Assembly: GCF_007846085.1 (NCBI RefSeq)
Contig: NZ_VOEJ01000001.1
Coordinates: forward strand, 62,001-126,000
Length of the DNA stretch: 64,000 nucleotides
Source of the DNA: Mucilaginibacter pallidiroseus
Lineage (GTDB): Bacteria; Bacteroidota; Bacteroidia; Sphingobacteriales; Sphingobacteriaceae
Reading direction: 5' to 3'
Shown here: piece after piece, positions 1 through 7,778 of the stretch
Position numbering within the stretch: position 1 is the stretch's first letter
Layout of the letters: the number at the start of each line of letters is the position of its first letter
Notes under the pieces: model-generated
Database searches by the model: none
What the model was told of the DNA's origin: nothing
The model's input: the letters and a program-made list of their open reading frames with translations, nothing else
Position numbers and translations under genes: made by a program

Positions 1-111
1 GCCCATTTCCTTAGGCATGCGTACTGCTACATCTAACGCACCATCGCTTGATTTTACCTGGCCGTTGCGGCCGCCTGTTGCTGTGGCTTTCGCCGTATAA
101 AGGATTTCCAT
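1..111 (-). CDS. ohr: Organic hydroperoxide resistance protein Ohr (N-terminal part, cut by window edge)
   Basis: Only the first 37 codons are inside the window. The N-terminus starts MEILYTAKATATGGRNG and continues through SSDGALDVAVRMPKEMG, the typical start of Ohr in the OsmC superfamily, which reduces organic hydroperoxides in the cytoplasm with a pair of cysteines (not yet reached here). The gene begins 21 bases after the stop of the MarR-type gene upstream on the same strand, the usual ohrR-ohr arrangement, so both are probably on one transcript. The C-terminal two thirds, including the reactive cysteines, lie outside the window. Confidence 0.88.
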   Translation of the reverse strand, partial: MEILYTAKATATGGRNGQVKSSDGALDVAVRMPKEMG

Positions 112-132
112 GTTTTGATATTATTATGTGAA

Positions 133-561
133 TTATTGTAAGTTTTTAAGAATGGTATGTAATTGATTAATTAGCAAGCAACTTTCATCTTCGGCCAAGG
201 GCAATTTTTCGATCAAAGCAGCAGGTACTTTCTCAGCTTTTTTACGCAATTCGTTTCCTGCTGTGGTTAGGGTTATAATAACCGAACGTTCATCCAACTC
301 ATCGCGCCTGCGGCTTAGCAACCCTTGCTTTTCAAGACGTTTTAGCAAAGGAGTAAGCGTACCGCTATCAAGCAGTAATTCCTGACCGATCGCTTTAACC
401 GTCATGCTGTTATGTTCCCATAGCAGCATCATAACCAGGTACTGCGGGTAAGTTAGCCCTATTGCTTCCAGAAGCGGCCTGTATAGGCCGGTAATCTGCC
501 TTGACAAGGCATATAACGGAAAACACAATTGTCTATCTAACTTTAATAAATTGGTTGCCAT
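133..561 (-). CDS. ohrR: MarR-family organic-peroxide sensor OhrR
   Basis: This 142-residue protein has the MarR winged-helix layout: a dimerisation helix, the helix-turn-helix around residues 50-80 and the basic wing (SRRRDELDERSVIITLT, about residues 82-98). A cysteine at position 13 in the context RQLCFPLYALSR matches the redox-sensing cysteine of OhrR, which is oxidised by organic hydroperoxides so that the repressor leaves DNA. The neighbour ohr follows immediately, which supports the assignment. Only this one N-terminal sensing cysteine is obvious; a further cysteine at residue 128 could allow a two-Cys mechanism. Function is inferred from family and context. Confidence 0.88.
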   Translation of the reverse strand: MATNLLKLDRQLCFPLYALSRQITGLYRPLLEAIGLTYPQYLVMMLLWEHNSMTVKAIGQELLLDSGTLTPLLKRLEKQGLLSRRRDELDERSVIITLTTAGNELRKKAEKVPAALIEKLPLAEDESCLLINQLHTILKNLQ

Positions 562-574
562 AAATTTGATTGTG

Positions 575-582
575 CAAAACTA
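575..582 (-). promoter_or_regulatory. Candidate -7 element of the ohrR-ohr promoter
   Basis: On the minus strand this reads TAGTTTTG, an exact match to the Bacteroidota -7 consensus TAnnTTTG, ending 13 bases before the ohrR start codon. No clear -33 TTG was identified at the ideal spacing. Confidence 0.45.
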
Positions 583-622
583 AATATTTGGCTCGTATAG
601 TTTGTCACAAGAACATCAGTTC

Positions 623-1861
623 TCAAACTTCAACTAATTTATTTACTACTTTGTTAAGCGTAAGGCCCTGCACAACTACAGAAAATACAACGATAAAGAA
701 GCTTCCGGCAAGTATCAGTTCGCGGTAGGGCGAGCCGGGTAATGATAGCGCAAGGGCTACGGAGATACCGCCCCGTAAGCCACCCCAGGTTAAAATCAGT
801 ATACTATTGTATTCCATATTGAGCGACCGGCGCAAAAATACAACGGGTAAAAATATGCTTAGTGCCCGCGCGAGCAGCAATGCTAAAATACCTATCACAC
901 CTATGAGTATATAGTTATCGCTGAAAGTGATAGTTACCATCTGCAAGCCAATCATTACAAATAATATGGTATTGAGTACATCATCCATTAAACCCCATAT
1001 CTTACCTAACACCTCCTCAACTTTAAAGTCGGTACGTTTGCTGAATGATCTGCTGCCTACAAGTAAGCCCGCAGCAACTTCGGCCAGCGGAATGGAGACA
1101 TGTAATGCGGCACCTACGGCAGTAATAACCATTACCAGGGTTATAGATATTAATACAATGGTTTGAAAATCATCTATAGCACGCATCATGCGGTAAGCCA
1201 GCCAACCAAACCCTGCACCAAGGGCAAGGCCGCCAAACACCTCGTGCGCAAAAAGCTTGCCTGCCTCGGCTATAGAGAAGCCTTTATCGGGCGTATTAGC
1301 AATTTCAAGGAAGGTTATAAAAAGTACCAGGCCAATGCCATCATTGAATAACGATTCGCCGGATATGATCGTTTCCAGCCTCTTTGGCATCCTGGTTTTC
1401 TTGAGCAGGGCGGCAACAGCTACCGCATCGGTAGGAGATATGAGCGCGCCAAACAGCAGGCAATAAATAACAGGCAGATCAATGTGCAGCCAATTGGTTA
1501 CGTAGTATAAAACGCCTGCAAAGATCAGGGTAGACAACAGCACGCCTATTGTGCTGATAATTAGCACCCCACGAATGCCCTCCTTTAATTTATTAATATC
1601 AAAGTGCAGTGCACTGGCAAACAAGAGAAAGCCAAGCATTACATCAAGCAGGGCTTTTGAAAAATCGATAGACCCAGACAGGCTAATAATGAAGGCGCTA
1701 AAGCCCGGCATTGTTTTACCTGCAAAAAGCGTAATTAACGCCGTTAACATTGCTAATACCATTACCCCAATAACCCCGGGAAGCTTTATAAAACGCGCAT
1801 TTATAAAGCTGAATATCGAGCTTACGGCAAATAAACTTGTGGCTATGGCAAATACATTCAT
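623..1861 (-). CDS. CPA1-family Na+(K+)/H+ antiporter, NhaP type
   Basis: This 412-residue polytopic membrane protein has roughly a dozen hydrophobic segments from the very N-terminus to the C-terminus and the CPA1 signature GALISPTDAVAVAALLKK followed by SGESLFNDGIGLVLF, which contain the ion-binding aspartates of the NhaP/NHE branch. Such proteins exchange cytoplasmic Na+ or K+ for protons across the inner membrane. It ends soon after the last membrane segment, so there is no long cytosolic regulatory tail. It lies 38 bases downstream of the cardiolipin synthase on the same strand and may be co-transcribed; the ion specificity cannot be read from sequence. Confidence 0.88.
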   Translation of the reverse strand: MNVFAIATSLFAVSSIFSFINARFIKLPGVIGVMVLAMLTALITLFAGKTMPGFSAFIISLSGSIDFSKALLDVMLGFLLFASALHFDINKLKEGIRGVLIISTIGVLLSTLIFAGVLYYVTNWLHIDLPVIYCLLFGALISPTDAVAVAALLKKTRMPKRLETIISGESLFNDGIGLVLFITFLEIANTPDKGFSIAEAGKLFAHEVFGGLALGAGFGWLAYRMMRAIDDFQTIVLISITLVMVITAVGAALHVSIPLAEVAAGLLVGSRSFSKRTDFKVEEVLGKIWGLMDDVLNTILFVMIGLQMVTITFSDNYILIGVIGILALLLARALSIFLPVVFLRRSLNMEYNSILILTWGGLRGGISVALALSLPGSPYRELILAGSFFIVVFSVVVQGLTLNKVVNKLVEV

Positions 1862-1899
1862 TAGTCAGAAACGATACAAAAGACTAATTGTTGACTTTT

Positions 1900-3357
1900 T
1901 TACAACAACGGCGATAGCAGGCGTGCAAGCTTCTCGGGCAGTTGGCGGTAAAGCTGGCGTTTTTGCCAGGCGTCCTGGTTCAATTTTTCGGCGTCTTCAA
2001 GGTCTTGCATGAACACAGCACGCAGCTGCGAAGCCAGGTCCTCATCATACACAATGGTATTTACTTCAAAGTTGAGTTCAAAGCTGCGGTTATCCATATT
2101 TGCAGTACCTACAATCGCCAGTTGCCCATCGGCTACAAGCGTTTTGGCATGTATAAAACCCTTTGTGTACAGGTAGATTTCAATTCCGGCGTCCATCAGT
2201 TCGGCATAATAAGAGCGCGCCGCCCAATCAACAAAAAAAGAGTCGGATCTTCTTGGCAGCAAAATTTTCACCTTTACACCGCTTAACGCCGCAGCATTAA
2301 GGGCATCGTATAAACTTTCGCCGGGTATAAAGTAGGGACTGGTAATACAAATTTCGTTTTGAGCCAGGCTTATGGCTTGCAATAACGATAGTAGGATAGT
2401 AGGGGAATCCGAGTCGGGTCCGCTGGCGGCAACCTGCAGGGTGGTGTCACTTTCTGCATGGGCATCAAGGCAAAAATAATCTGTACTTGGTTCCAATGCC
2501 TGGTCCGAGCAAAAGTTCCAGTCGCCGATAAATAAAAATTGCAGATAGTAAGTGCCCGGCCCGTCAATGCGCAAATGCGTATCCCGCCAGTAAACCCTGT
2601 TGTGATACTCTGGATTATTTATGTACCTGTCGCTTACGTTTATGCCGCCGGTAAAGGCTGTGCAACCATCAATAATAATAATTTTACGGTGGTTACGGTA
2701 GTTAAGCCTGTTGGCAAATGGCAGCAAGCGCACGCGGTAAAAAGGGTAGGCGTGTACCCCGGCTTCCCGTAGTTGCGGCACCAATCTGCGGCGGATAGAA
2801 CGACTGCCAAAGTCATCATAAATAAATCTTACTTCAACACCCTCGCGGACTTTAGTAATCAGCACGTCTTTAAGCTGATTGCCTATATGGTCGTCATCAA
2901 AAATATAATATTCGATATGGATGTGTTTTTTAGCGGCCTTTAAAGCAGCTATCACATCCGCAAATTTATTCTCGCCGTTTAAAAGCAATTTTACCTTGTT
3001 GCCACCGCTAAGAGGGCTCCACCCGTCATTAAGCAACAGGGCGGCAAGTTTTCTGAAATTGGTGATTTCGTCACGGCCGCTTTCTATGGCTTTTTCATAG
3101 GTAAGCATAATTCGATGCCGTACGCTCCTTAGCAGCCTGTCGTTGTTGATAATCTTCTTACTGTAGAGTTTATTTTTGCGATAGTTTACACCAAGTGTAA
3201 AGTAGAGGATGATGCCAATTACAGGTAAAAAGATAGTGATGAGCAGGTAAGCAAGCGTTTTAGTAGTGGACCGGGTGTCATAAACAATGCGCAGGCAAAC
3301 CGCTATAACAATAAGCGTATAAATTATTTCTAAACTTAGCAAAAGGGTTGGATGCAT
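1900..3357 (-). CDS. cls: Cardiolipin synthase, phospholipase D superfamily
   Basis: The 485-residue protein has two N-terminal membrane helices (about residues 5-23 and 35-55) and two HKD motifs of the phospholipase D superfamily: H223-K225-D230 followed by a GG, and H403-K405-D410 followed by GTANMDNRSFELNFE. This is the complete ClsA-type layout. The enzyme condenses two phosphatidylglycerols (or phosphatidylglycerol with another phospholipid) into cardiolipin at the inner membrane. Length and motif spacing are normal for the family. The antiporter gene follows 38 bases downstream on the same strand. Confidence 0.93.
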   Translation of the reverse strand: MHPTLLLSLEIIYTLIVIAVCLRIVYDTRSTTKTLAYLLITIFLPVIGIILYFTLGVNYRKNKLYSKKIINNDRLLRSVRHRIMLTYEKAIESGRDEITNFRKLAALLLNDGWSPLSGGNKVKLLLNGENKFADVIAALKAAKKHIHIEYYIFDDDHIGNQLKDVLITKVREGVEVRFIYDDFGSRSIRRRLVPQLREAGVHAYPFYRVRLLPFANRLNYRNHRKIIIIDGCTAFTGGINVSDRYINNPEYHNRVYWRDTHLRIDGPGTYYLQFLFIGDWNFCSDQALEPSTDYFCLDAHAESDTTLQVAASGPDSDSPTILLSLLQAISLAQNEICITSPYFIPGESLYDALNAAALSGVKVKILLPRRSDSFFVDWAARSYYAELMDAGIEIYLYTKGFIHAKTLVADGQLAIVGTANMDNRSFELNFEVNTIVYDEDLASQLRAVFMQDLEDAEKLNQDAWQKRQLYRQLPEKLARLLSPLL

Positions 3358-3527
3358 TTTATTCGGATATTTAATGCAAAGCGTATTGTGCGCAAGGTAT
3401 AAAAATGTAGATAATTTGGCGCCCCGGCAGGTATATAATTAACTGTCGTAGGGTTACTAGATGTTTTACCAGCGATGTTTGAAAGGAGTATGTTGCTGCA
3501 AATTCCAATTGTAAATCGAGTGTAAAT
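3358..3527. other. Intergenic region between cls and ndh
   Basis: Divergent promoter region. From the cls start to the preferred ndh start is 307 bases without a supported gene. Apart from the -7 element at 3528 no further repeat, hairpin with a U tract or RNA gene was recognised. Confidence 0.5.
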
Positions 3528-3535
3528 TATCTTTG
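3528..3535 (+). promoter_or_regulatory. Candidate -7 element of the ndh promoter
   Basis: TATCTTTG matches TAnnTTTG exactly. A TTG lies 16 bases upstream (3509-3511), slightly short for a -33 element. Transcription would begin near 3541, after the possible TTG start at 3533, which argues that translation begins at the ATG at 3665 and that the leader is about 125 bases. Confidence 0.45.
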
Positions 3536-3664
3536 GCTGAAGGCTTACTAGCTCATGTTTACATCATTCTGAAAGGTTGTGGAAAAACAAAAAGGCTTTT
3601 TATAGCTTTAAAACATGGCGGCAAACCTGATCATACTTTCTGCCTTACACTTATCATTAAAATA

Positions 3665-4981
3665 ATGGATAGTATAACAACCAAAAAAAATATCATAGTA
3701 ATTGGTGGCGGCTTTGCCGGTTTAAACTTTATAACAAAGCTTTTTAAAAACGATTATTATAACGTTACACTGGTTGACAAAAACAACTACAACTATTTTA
3801 CGCCGCTTATATACCAGGTTGCTACCGGCTTTTTGGAGCCATCAAGCATAAGCTATCCATTCCGTAAGTATTTACGCAGAAAGCGTATCAATTTCAGGAT
3901 GGCAGCTCTTGAGCGTGTAGATGCGGCCAGTAATACTATTTATTTAAGCGACGGAGGCGAACTGCAATACGACATACTTGTATTTGCTGCCGGCTCGAAA
4001 ACCAATTTTTTTGGCAACGAAAACGTCCGTAAAAATGCTTTTTCGTTGAAAGGGATTGACGATGCCTTGTACTTGCGCAACGAAATGATTAAGACCCAGG
4101 AACTTGCTGCGATTGAGAAAGACCCGGTTGAGCGTAAAAAATTAATGAGTATTGTGATTGCCGGCGGTGGCCCCACGGGTGTAGAGGTAGCAGGTATGCT
4201 TGCCGAAATGAAGAAGTATATTTTAGGAGCTGATTACCCTAACTTGGACGCGGCCGAAGCTGATATCTACATTGTGGACGGCTCGCCGGATTTACTTGCA
4301 CCCATGAGCGATAAGTCCCACAAAGCTGCTTATGATGAGTTGCACAAGCAGGGTGTGCTTATAAAACTGGAAACCCGTGTAAATGATTTTGAGAACGGAA
4401 GAGTCCATTTGTCAGACGGATCTGTTATCGAGGCCAAGACACTTATTTGGGCGGCCGGCGTTACAGCCAACTTATTTAACGGAATAGCTCCAGAAAGTAT
4501 AGGCAAAGGCGGCAGGATGCTAACGAATGAGTTTAACCAGGTTAATGGTTATCAAAATATATATGCTATTGGCGATATAGCCATCCAGTTTAATGATCCG
4601 GCTTATCCAAACGGGCATCCGCAGTTGGCGCAGCCTGCCATACAACAGGGTAAACGCCTGGCTAAAAATCTGATGCTTGCGGCTAAGGGTAAAGCAATGG
4701 AACCATTTATTTATTTTGACAGGGGTGATATGGCCATCATAGGCCGGCGCATTGCAGTTGCCGACTTATTTAAACAAAAACTTCATTTTGGCGGATTTTT
4801 AGGTTTGCTTGCATGGCTGTTCATCCACCTGATATCACTGGTCAATTATAATAACCGTATCAGAACGCTTTACAGTTGGGCAGTTGCATATTTAACTCGC
4901 GACCAGGCGTTCAGGATGATATTCCGCTCGGGGAATCGCGAAAATAAAATGGAAAACTACAATAGCAACCCTTTAAGCTAA
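3665..4981 (+). CDS. ndh: Type II NADH dehydrogenase (NDH-2), FAD-dependent
   Basis: The 438-residue flavoprotein has a first dinucleotide-binding motif IGGGFAG at about residues 13-19 (FAD) and a second one, IAGGGPTGVEVAGMLAEM, in the middle (NADH). The motif AIGDIA late in the protein is the usual FAD-contacting element. A hydrophobic C-terminal stretch (GLLAWLFIHLISLVNYNNR) would anchor it to the inner membrane, as in NDH-2 that passes electrons from NADH to quinone without pumping protons. The ATG at 3665 is chosen over a TTG at 3533 because the protein then starts directly before the Rossmann strand and because of the promoter element upstream. Its stop overlaps that of the convergent DUF4269 gene. 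Confidence 0.88.
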   Translation: MDSITTKKNIIVIGGGFAGLNFITKLFKNDYYNVTLVDKNNYNYFTPLIYQVATGFLEPSSISYPFRKYLRRKRINFRMAALERVDAASNTIYLSDGGELQYDILVFAAGSKTNFFGNENVRKNAFSLKGIDDALYLRNEMIKTQELAAIEKDPVERKKLMSIVIAGGGPTGVEVAGMLAEMKKYILGADYPNLDAAEADIYIVDGSPDLLAPMSDKSHKAAYDELHKQGVLIKLETRVNDFENGRVHLSDGSVIEAKTLIWAAGVTANLFNGIAPESIGKGGRMLTNEFNQVNGYQNIYAIGDIAIQFNDPAYPNGHPQLAQPAIQQGKRLAKNLMLAAKGKAMEPFIYFDRGDMAIIGRRIAVADLFKQKLHFGGFLGLLAWLFIHLISLVNYNNRIRTLYSWAVAYLTRDQAFRMIFRSGNRENKMENYNSNPLS

Positions 4982-5526
4982 GCGTTGCCACTAATGGGTA
5001 ACTGATAGTTTAGCAACTCAATGTATGGATTGCCTGATATTCCAAGAAGCTGGCAAAATGCCGGCTCTGTTTTAATACCAGTCTCTTTAAGTGCAACTAC
5101 TTTTTGCTTAAAATCCTCGCCGAAGTATGATAGGATTTGATGTTCGGCAAGCATGTGAAGGTAGCCGTTTTGTTTGGTCGGTGGTAAATCCTGGGCGAAT
5201 ATCTCAACAGGAATCCCTTCGGTAATAAAGCTTGCAATAACTGCAGGCAAGTCAAAACCGTTTATAGTTTTCAGGCTGAAATTATCTTGATCAGCAAAGG
5301 TTGTACTTATCATTTGCGCGAATGCTTTAAGGTCTTTGCATTGGCAAATAATATCTATATCGCTATTGCTCGTTTGAATGTCTAACGGAAAGGTGCCAAC
5401 CAGGATAGGATCATAGGCCGCCAATTTATCGAGGAGTTTACTTCTTAGCAGAACATTGTAAACCCGATGTTGAGTAGCAGAGCCTTTTTTTAAATAACTG
5501 ATGTCGGTAAAATTTATGGATGGCAT
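4978..5526 (-). CDS. DUF4269 protein, nucleotidyltransferase-like fold
   Basis: The 182-residue product contains GTFPLDIQTSNSDIDIICQC, resembling the G-S/T plus DxD active-site pattern of nucleotidyltransferases, followed by a region PVEIFAQDLPPTKQNGYLHM typical of DUF4269. The biochemical function of this family is not known to me. An upstream frame-compatible start exists at 5625, but the ATG at 5526 fits the family's usual N-terminus and lies 16 bases after a consensus -7 element, so the shorter form is preferred. Its stop codon overlaps that of ndh by three bases in convergent orientation. Confidence 0.75.
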   Translation of the reverse strand: MPSINFTDISYLKKGSATQHRVYNVLLRSKLLDKLAAYDPILVGTFPLDIQTSNSDIDIICQCKDLKAFAQMISTTFADQDNFSLKTINGFDLPAVIASFITEGIPVEIFAQDLPPTKQNGYLHMLAEHQILSYFGEDFKQKVVALKETGIKTEPAFCQLLGISGNPYIELLNYQLPISGNA

Positions 5527-5542
5527 GCCTGTTGGTTGGCTG

Positions 5543-5550
5543 CAAAGGTA
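5543..5550 (-). promoter_or_regulatory. Candidate -7 element for the DUF4269 gene
   Basis: Minus-strand TACCTTTG matches TAnnTTTG exactly and ends 16 bases before the ATG at 5526. This placement excludes the longer start at 5625. Confidence 0.45.
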
Positions 5551-5720
5551 GAAATTTGAATGCTTGTATTTAATACCGTTTATACCGGCCATGCCTTGCG
5601 CACGACCGGTAAAACTGGTAACCATACATATAATTAATTCTAACCATTCCCCGGATGTGTGCTTGTTTTGCCAACACCCGGAAACTCTTTATAGTCGCCT
5701 GCATAAAATCAGGCTTTCAC

Positions 5721-6509
5721 TTATCTATTAACTATCTTAAGTAAATAGGCAGCTAAATCATCAGCTGCTTTATCATTGTCGAACCCTGCCGGCAGGCGAC
5801 CGTTTACATACTCATTGTAAAGCCAGGGGTCGCCTACTGCAATTACAGTGCCCTTGCCGTACTTTGCCAACGCTGCTAGAATAGCCCAATTGGCGGTTTT
5901 TAACAGCGGCTTTGCAATCCCTGTTAACGAAATACTGCAGGCATCTTTCATAAACAGCTTTTTAGCAGTTGTAAGCACCTGTTTGTTGGGGGGCACTATG
6001 GCGCCATCCTCAAAATGATTATCGTCGACAACATATGCCTGCATATCATTATTAAAATGCATTCCAAATTTTGCTGCCAGGGTATTAAAACGCGATAACT
6101 CGGTATTGGCACTATCATTAGCCATCAGCACCAATATGCCACCGGCCTTTACCCATTTGCTTATGCTTTCTACGTGAGCAGGCTCAACATAGTTAGGCTT
6201 TACGCTTTCTTTTTTCGTATCAGGATCAACTATTATGTAAATTTCTGTTCCCTTTAAATTACGCAATGTTGGTGCGCTTGCCAGCGAATCTATTTTTGCA
6301 CCCCGCCTTTTAAATAGCCCGCCCCACTTGCTAAAGCCCGTATTACCTTGATCTTCCCAGGTGTAATGGTAACGCTCCGTACGTCCGTTTTTACCAACAC
6401 GGGTTTCGTGATTAAAAAAATAATCGAGCGTAACCGTTTGTGCGCTAGATGCGTTTGCAGCAAATACAAATGGCAGTACTAAAATGCCAGTTATAATTTG
6501 TTTTATCAT
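5721..6509 (-). CDS. Secreted protein resembling the C-terminal domain found on some GH88/GH105 enzymes
   Basis: The 262-residue product has a signal peptide (MIKQIITGILVLPFVFAANA, cleavage near ASSAQ) and a mature region starting TVTLDYFFNHETR. It looks like a DUF4350 or ThuA-like Rossmann module: YIIVDPDTKKES, then KWVKAGGILVLMAND, then GTVIAVGDPWLYNEY. From memory, a similar domain is appended to unsaturated rhamnogalacturonyl hydrolases of Bacteroidota; here it stands alone. The adjacent uronate genes and a LacI-type operator upstream of its start support a role in pectin breakdown in the periplasm. No catalytic residues could be assigned. Confidence 0.6.
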   Translation of the reverse strand: MIKQIITGILVLPFVFAANASSAQTVTLDYFFNHETRVGKNGRTERYHYTWEDQGNTGFSKWGGLFKRRGAKIDSLASAPTLRNLKGTEIYIIVDPDTKKESVKPNYVEPAHVESISKWVKAGGILVLMANDSANTELSRFNTLAAKFGMHFNNDMQAYVVDDNHFEDGAIVPPNKQVLTTAKKLFMKDACSISLTGIAKPLLKTANWAILAALAKYGKGTVIAVGDPWLYNEYVNGRLPAGFDNDKAADDLAAYLLKIVNR

Positions 6510-6565
6510 AGTACAGGTAAGTGCAGGGCCAGGCTATAATTGGTTTTTAAACTTGTCTGCTTGTT

Positions 6566-6573
6566 CAAAAATA
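6566..6573 (-). promoter_or_regulatory. Candidate -7 element for the secreted uronate-cluster protein
   Basis: Minus-strand TATTTTTG is an exact TAnnTTTG match 56 bases before the ATG at 6509. The LacI-type operator at 6617-6632 lies about 45 bases further upstream. Confidence 0.35.
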
Positions 6574-6616
6574 AAATACTTGCATAAATTCAATGTTAAA
6601 TAGCCGGCTTTTATTT

Positions 6617-6632
6617 ACGCAATCGTTTTCGT
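6617..6632 (+). promoter_or_regulatory. LacI-family operator box, site 1
   Basis: ACGCAATCGTTTTCGT matches the E. coli PurR box (ACGCAAACGTTTTCGT) at 15 of 16 positions and so has the central CG pair typical of LacI/GalR operators. A related box lies upstream of kduI (site 2). The LacI regulator gene ends 34 bases downstream of the gap that holds this site. The likely ligand-responsive binder is the LacI protein at 6666-7700; this is an inference. Confidence 0.6.
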
Positions 6633-6665
6633 TTTAGGCAATGAGGACTAAATACAAGCTTTAGG

Positions 6666-7700
6666 TTAGCCCACACTGTGGGTAGACTGCCTGATGAACA
6701 ACTGTGTGGGCAGTGTTATAGTCTCGAATTCAGTAACCGGGCGCTTACTAAGTATTAGTTGCAATAACATGTCGGCTGCCTTTTGCCCCATCTCAAAAGC
6801 GGGTTGGTAAACCGATGTAAGCGGCGGGTTCAATACATCAGCAAGGGTAGTGTTAGTGTATCCTGCTAATGCAATATCATTTGGAATTTTAATACCTGCC
6901 TTGTTAAGCAAAAATAGCGTAGTGGTTGTGATCCTGTCGGACGTGGTGAATATTGCGTCGGGTTTGTTAGGCAGGGCAAGCAATTCGTTAATTGCTATTT
7001 CCACCTCTTCGGTATCCCGGCCGCCATGAGGGCAATATTTTATGTATTGTTCTTCAATAGGCCTTCCGGCTTCTTTGAGTGCTTGCTTGTAGCCTGCAAG
7101 GCGCTCTTGAGTTATAGATATATTTGGCGGACTGGTTATGTGCGCAATTCGTTTATATCCGGCTTCAATCAGGTGTTTGGTGGCATCGTAGCCACCTTTA
7201 AGGTTATCGGCAATTACTTTATGGGTTTTAATATCACTGCTTACCCTGTCGAAAAATACGATAGGCAAGCCCTGTTTATTCAAATGTTGCAGGTGTTCTA
7301 CATCTTTGGTTTCGGCCGAGAGGGAAATCAATAAACCATCCAATGCGTGGTGGGTAAGCTGCGCTACGTTTTTAACTTCCAACTCGTACGACTCATGTGT
7401 TTGTGTGATGATTACGTTGAACCCCGCCTTATATGCTACCGACTCGATGCCGTTAATAACCTGCGAAAAAAATTGATTCTCGATAGTGGATACCACAATG
7501 CCAATGGTTTTGCTGTGTCCTTTTTTTAGACTTTGCGCAAGTGGGTTTGGGCGATAGTTATGTTCGCGGGCGTATTCTGCGACCAGCTTCTTTGTTTGGG
7601 TGCTTATTTCATAACTATCTCGCAATGCTTTGGATACGGTTGATACAGAAAGCCCAAGGGCCTTGGCAATATCTCGTATGGTAATAGCATTGAAATTCAT
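6666..7700 (-). CDS. LacI/GalR-family transcriptional regulator of the uronate cluster
   Basis: The 344-residue protein starts with the LacI helix-turn-helix ITIRDIAKALGLSVSTVSKALR (residues 7-28 approximately), the hinge helix region NYRPNPLAQSLKKGHS and a periplasmic-binding-protein-like sensor domain with the family phrases IGIVVSTIENQFFSQVINGIE and GLPIVFFDRV. It lies last in the minus-strand series kduI, SDR, kdgK, transporter, regulator. Two LacI-type operator boxes flank the cluster. The effector is probably a pectin-derived keto-sugar acid such as 2-keto-3-deoxygluconate, which is inference from context. Confidence 0.9.
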   Translation of the reverse strand: MNFNAITIRDIAKALGLSVSTVSKALRDSYEISTQTKKLVAEYAREHNYRPNPLAQSLKKGHSKTIGIVVSTIENQFFSQVINGIESVAYKAGFNVIITQTHESYELEVKNVAQLTHHALDGLLISLSAETKDVEHLQHLNKQGLPIVFFDRVSSDIKTHKVIADNLKGGYDATKHLIEAGYKRIAHITSPPNISITQERLAGYKQALKEAGRPIEEQYIKYCPHGGRDTEEVEIAINELLALPNKPDAIFTTSDRITTTTLFLLNKAGIKIPNDIALAGYTNTTLADVLNPPLTSVYQPAFEMGQKAADMLLQLILSKRPVTEFETITLPTQLFIRQSTHSVG

Positions 7701-7778
7701 AAGGAAGCAAGGAGCCGCACATCCCTAAATGGCGGCAATATCACGCAATATATAAAGAAACGGCGGTTTTTATTAGCG

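Noticed and set aside
1861..1886. Possible terminator between cls and the antiporter gene
   Set aside because: TTAGTC/GACTAA is only six AT-rich pairs with a long loop and no suitable T tract on the minus strand.
927..2286. Several plus-strand open frames opposite the antiporter and cls genes
   Set aside because: They lie antisense to well-supported genes and show no domains.
3533..3664. 44-codon N-terminal extension of ndh from a TTG start
   Set aside because: The extension has no similarity to NDH-2 N-termini and begins inside the promoter element; the ATG at 3665 starts directly before the FAD motif.
5527..5625. 33-codon extension of the DUF4269 protein
   Set aside because: A consensus -7 element at 5543-5550 lies within it and the shorter start fits the domain.
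6672..6690. CCCACACTGTGGG palindrome at the end of the LacI gene
   Set aside because: It is within coding sequence and lacks a T tract on the minus strand, so I do not call a terminator or operator.
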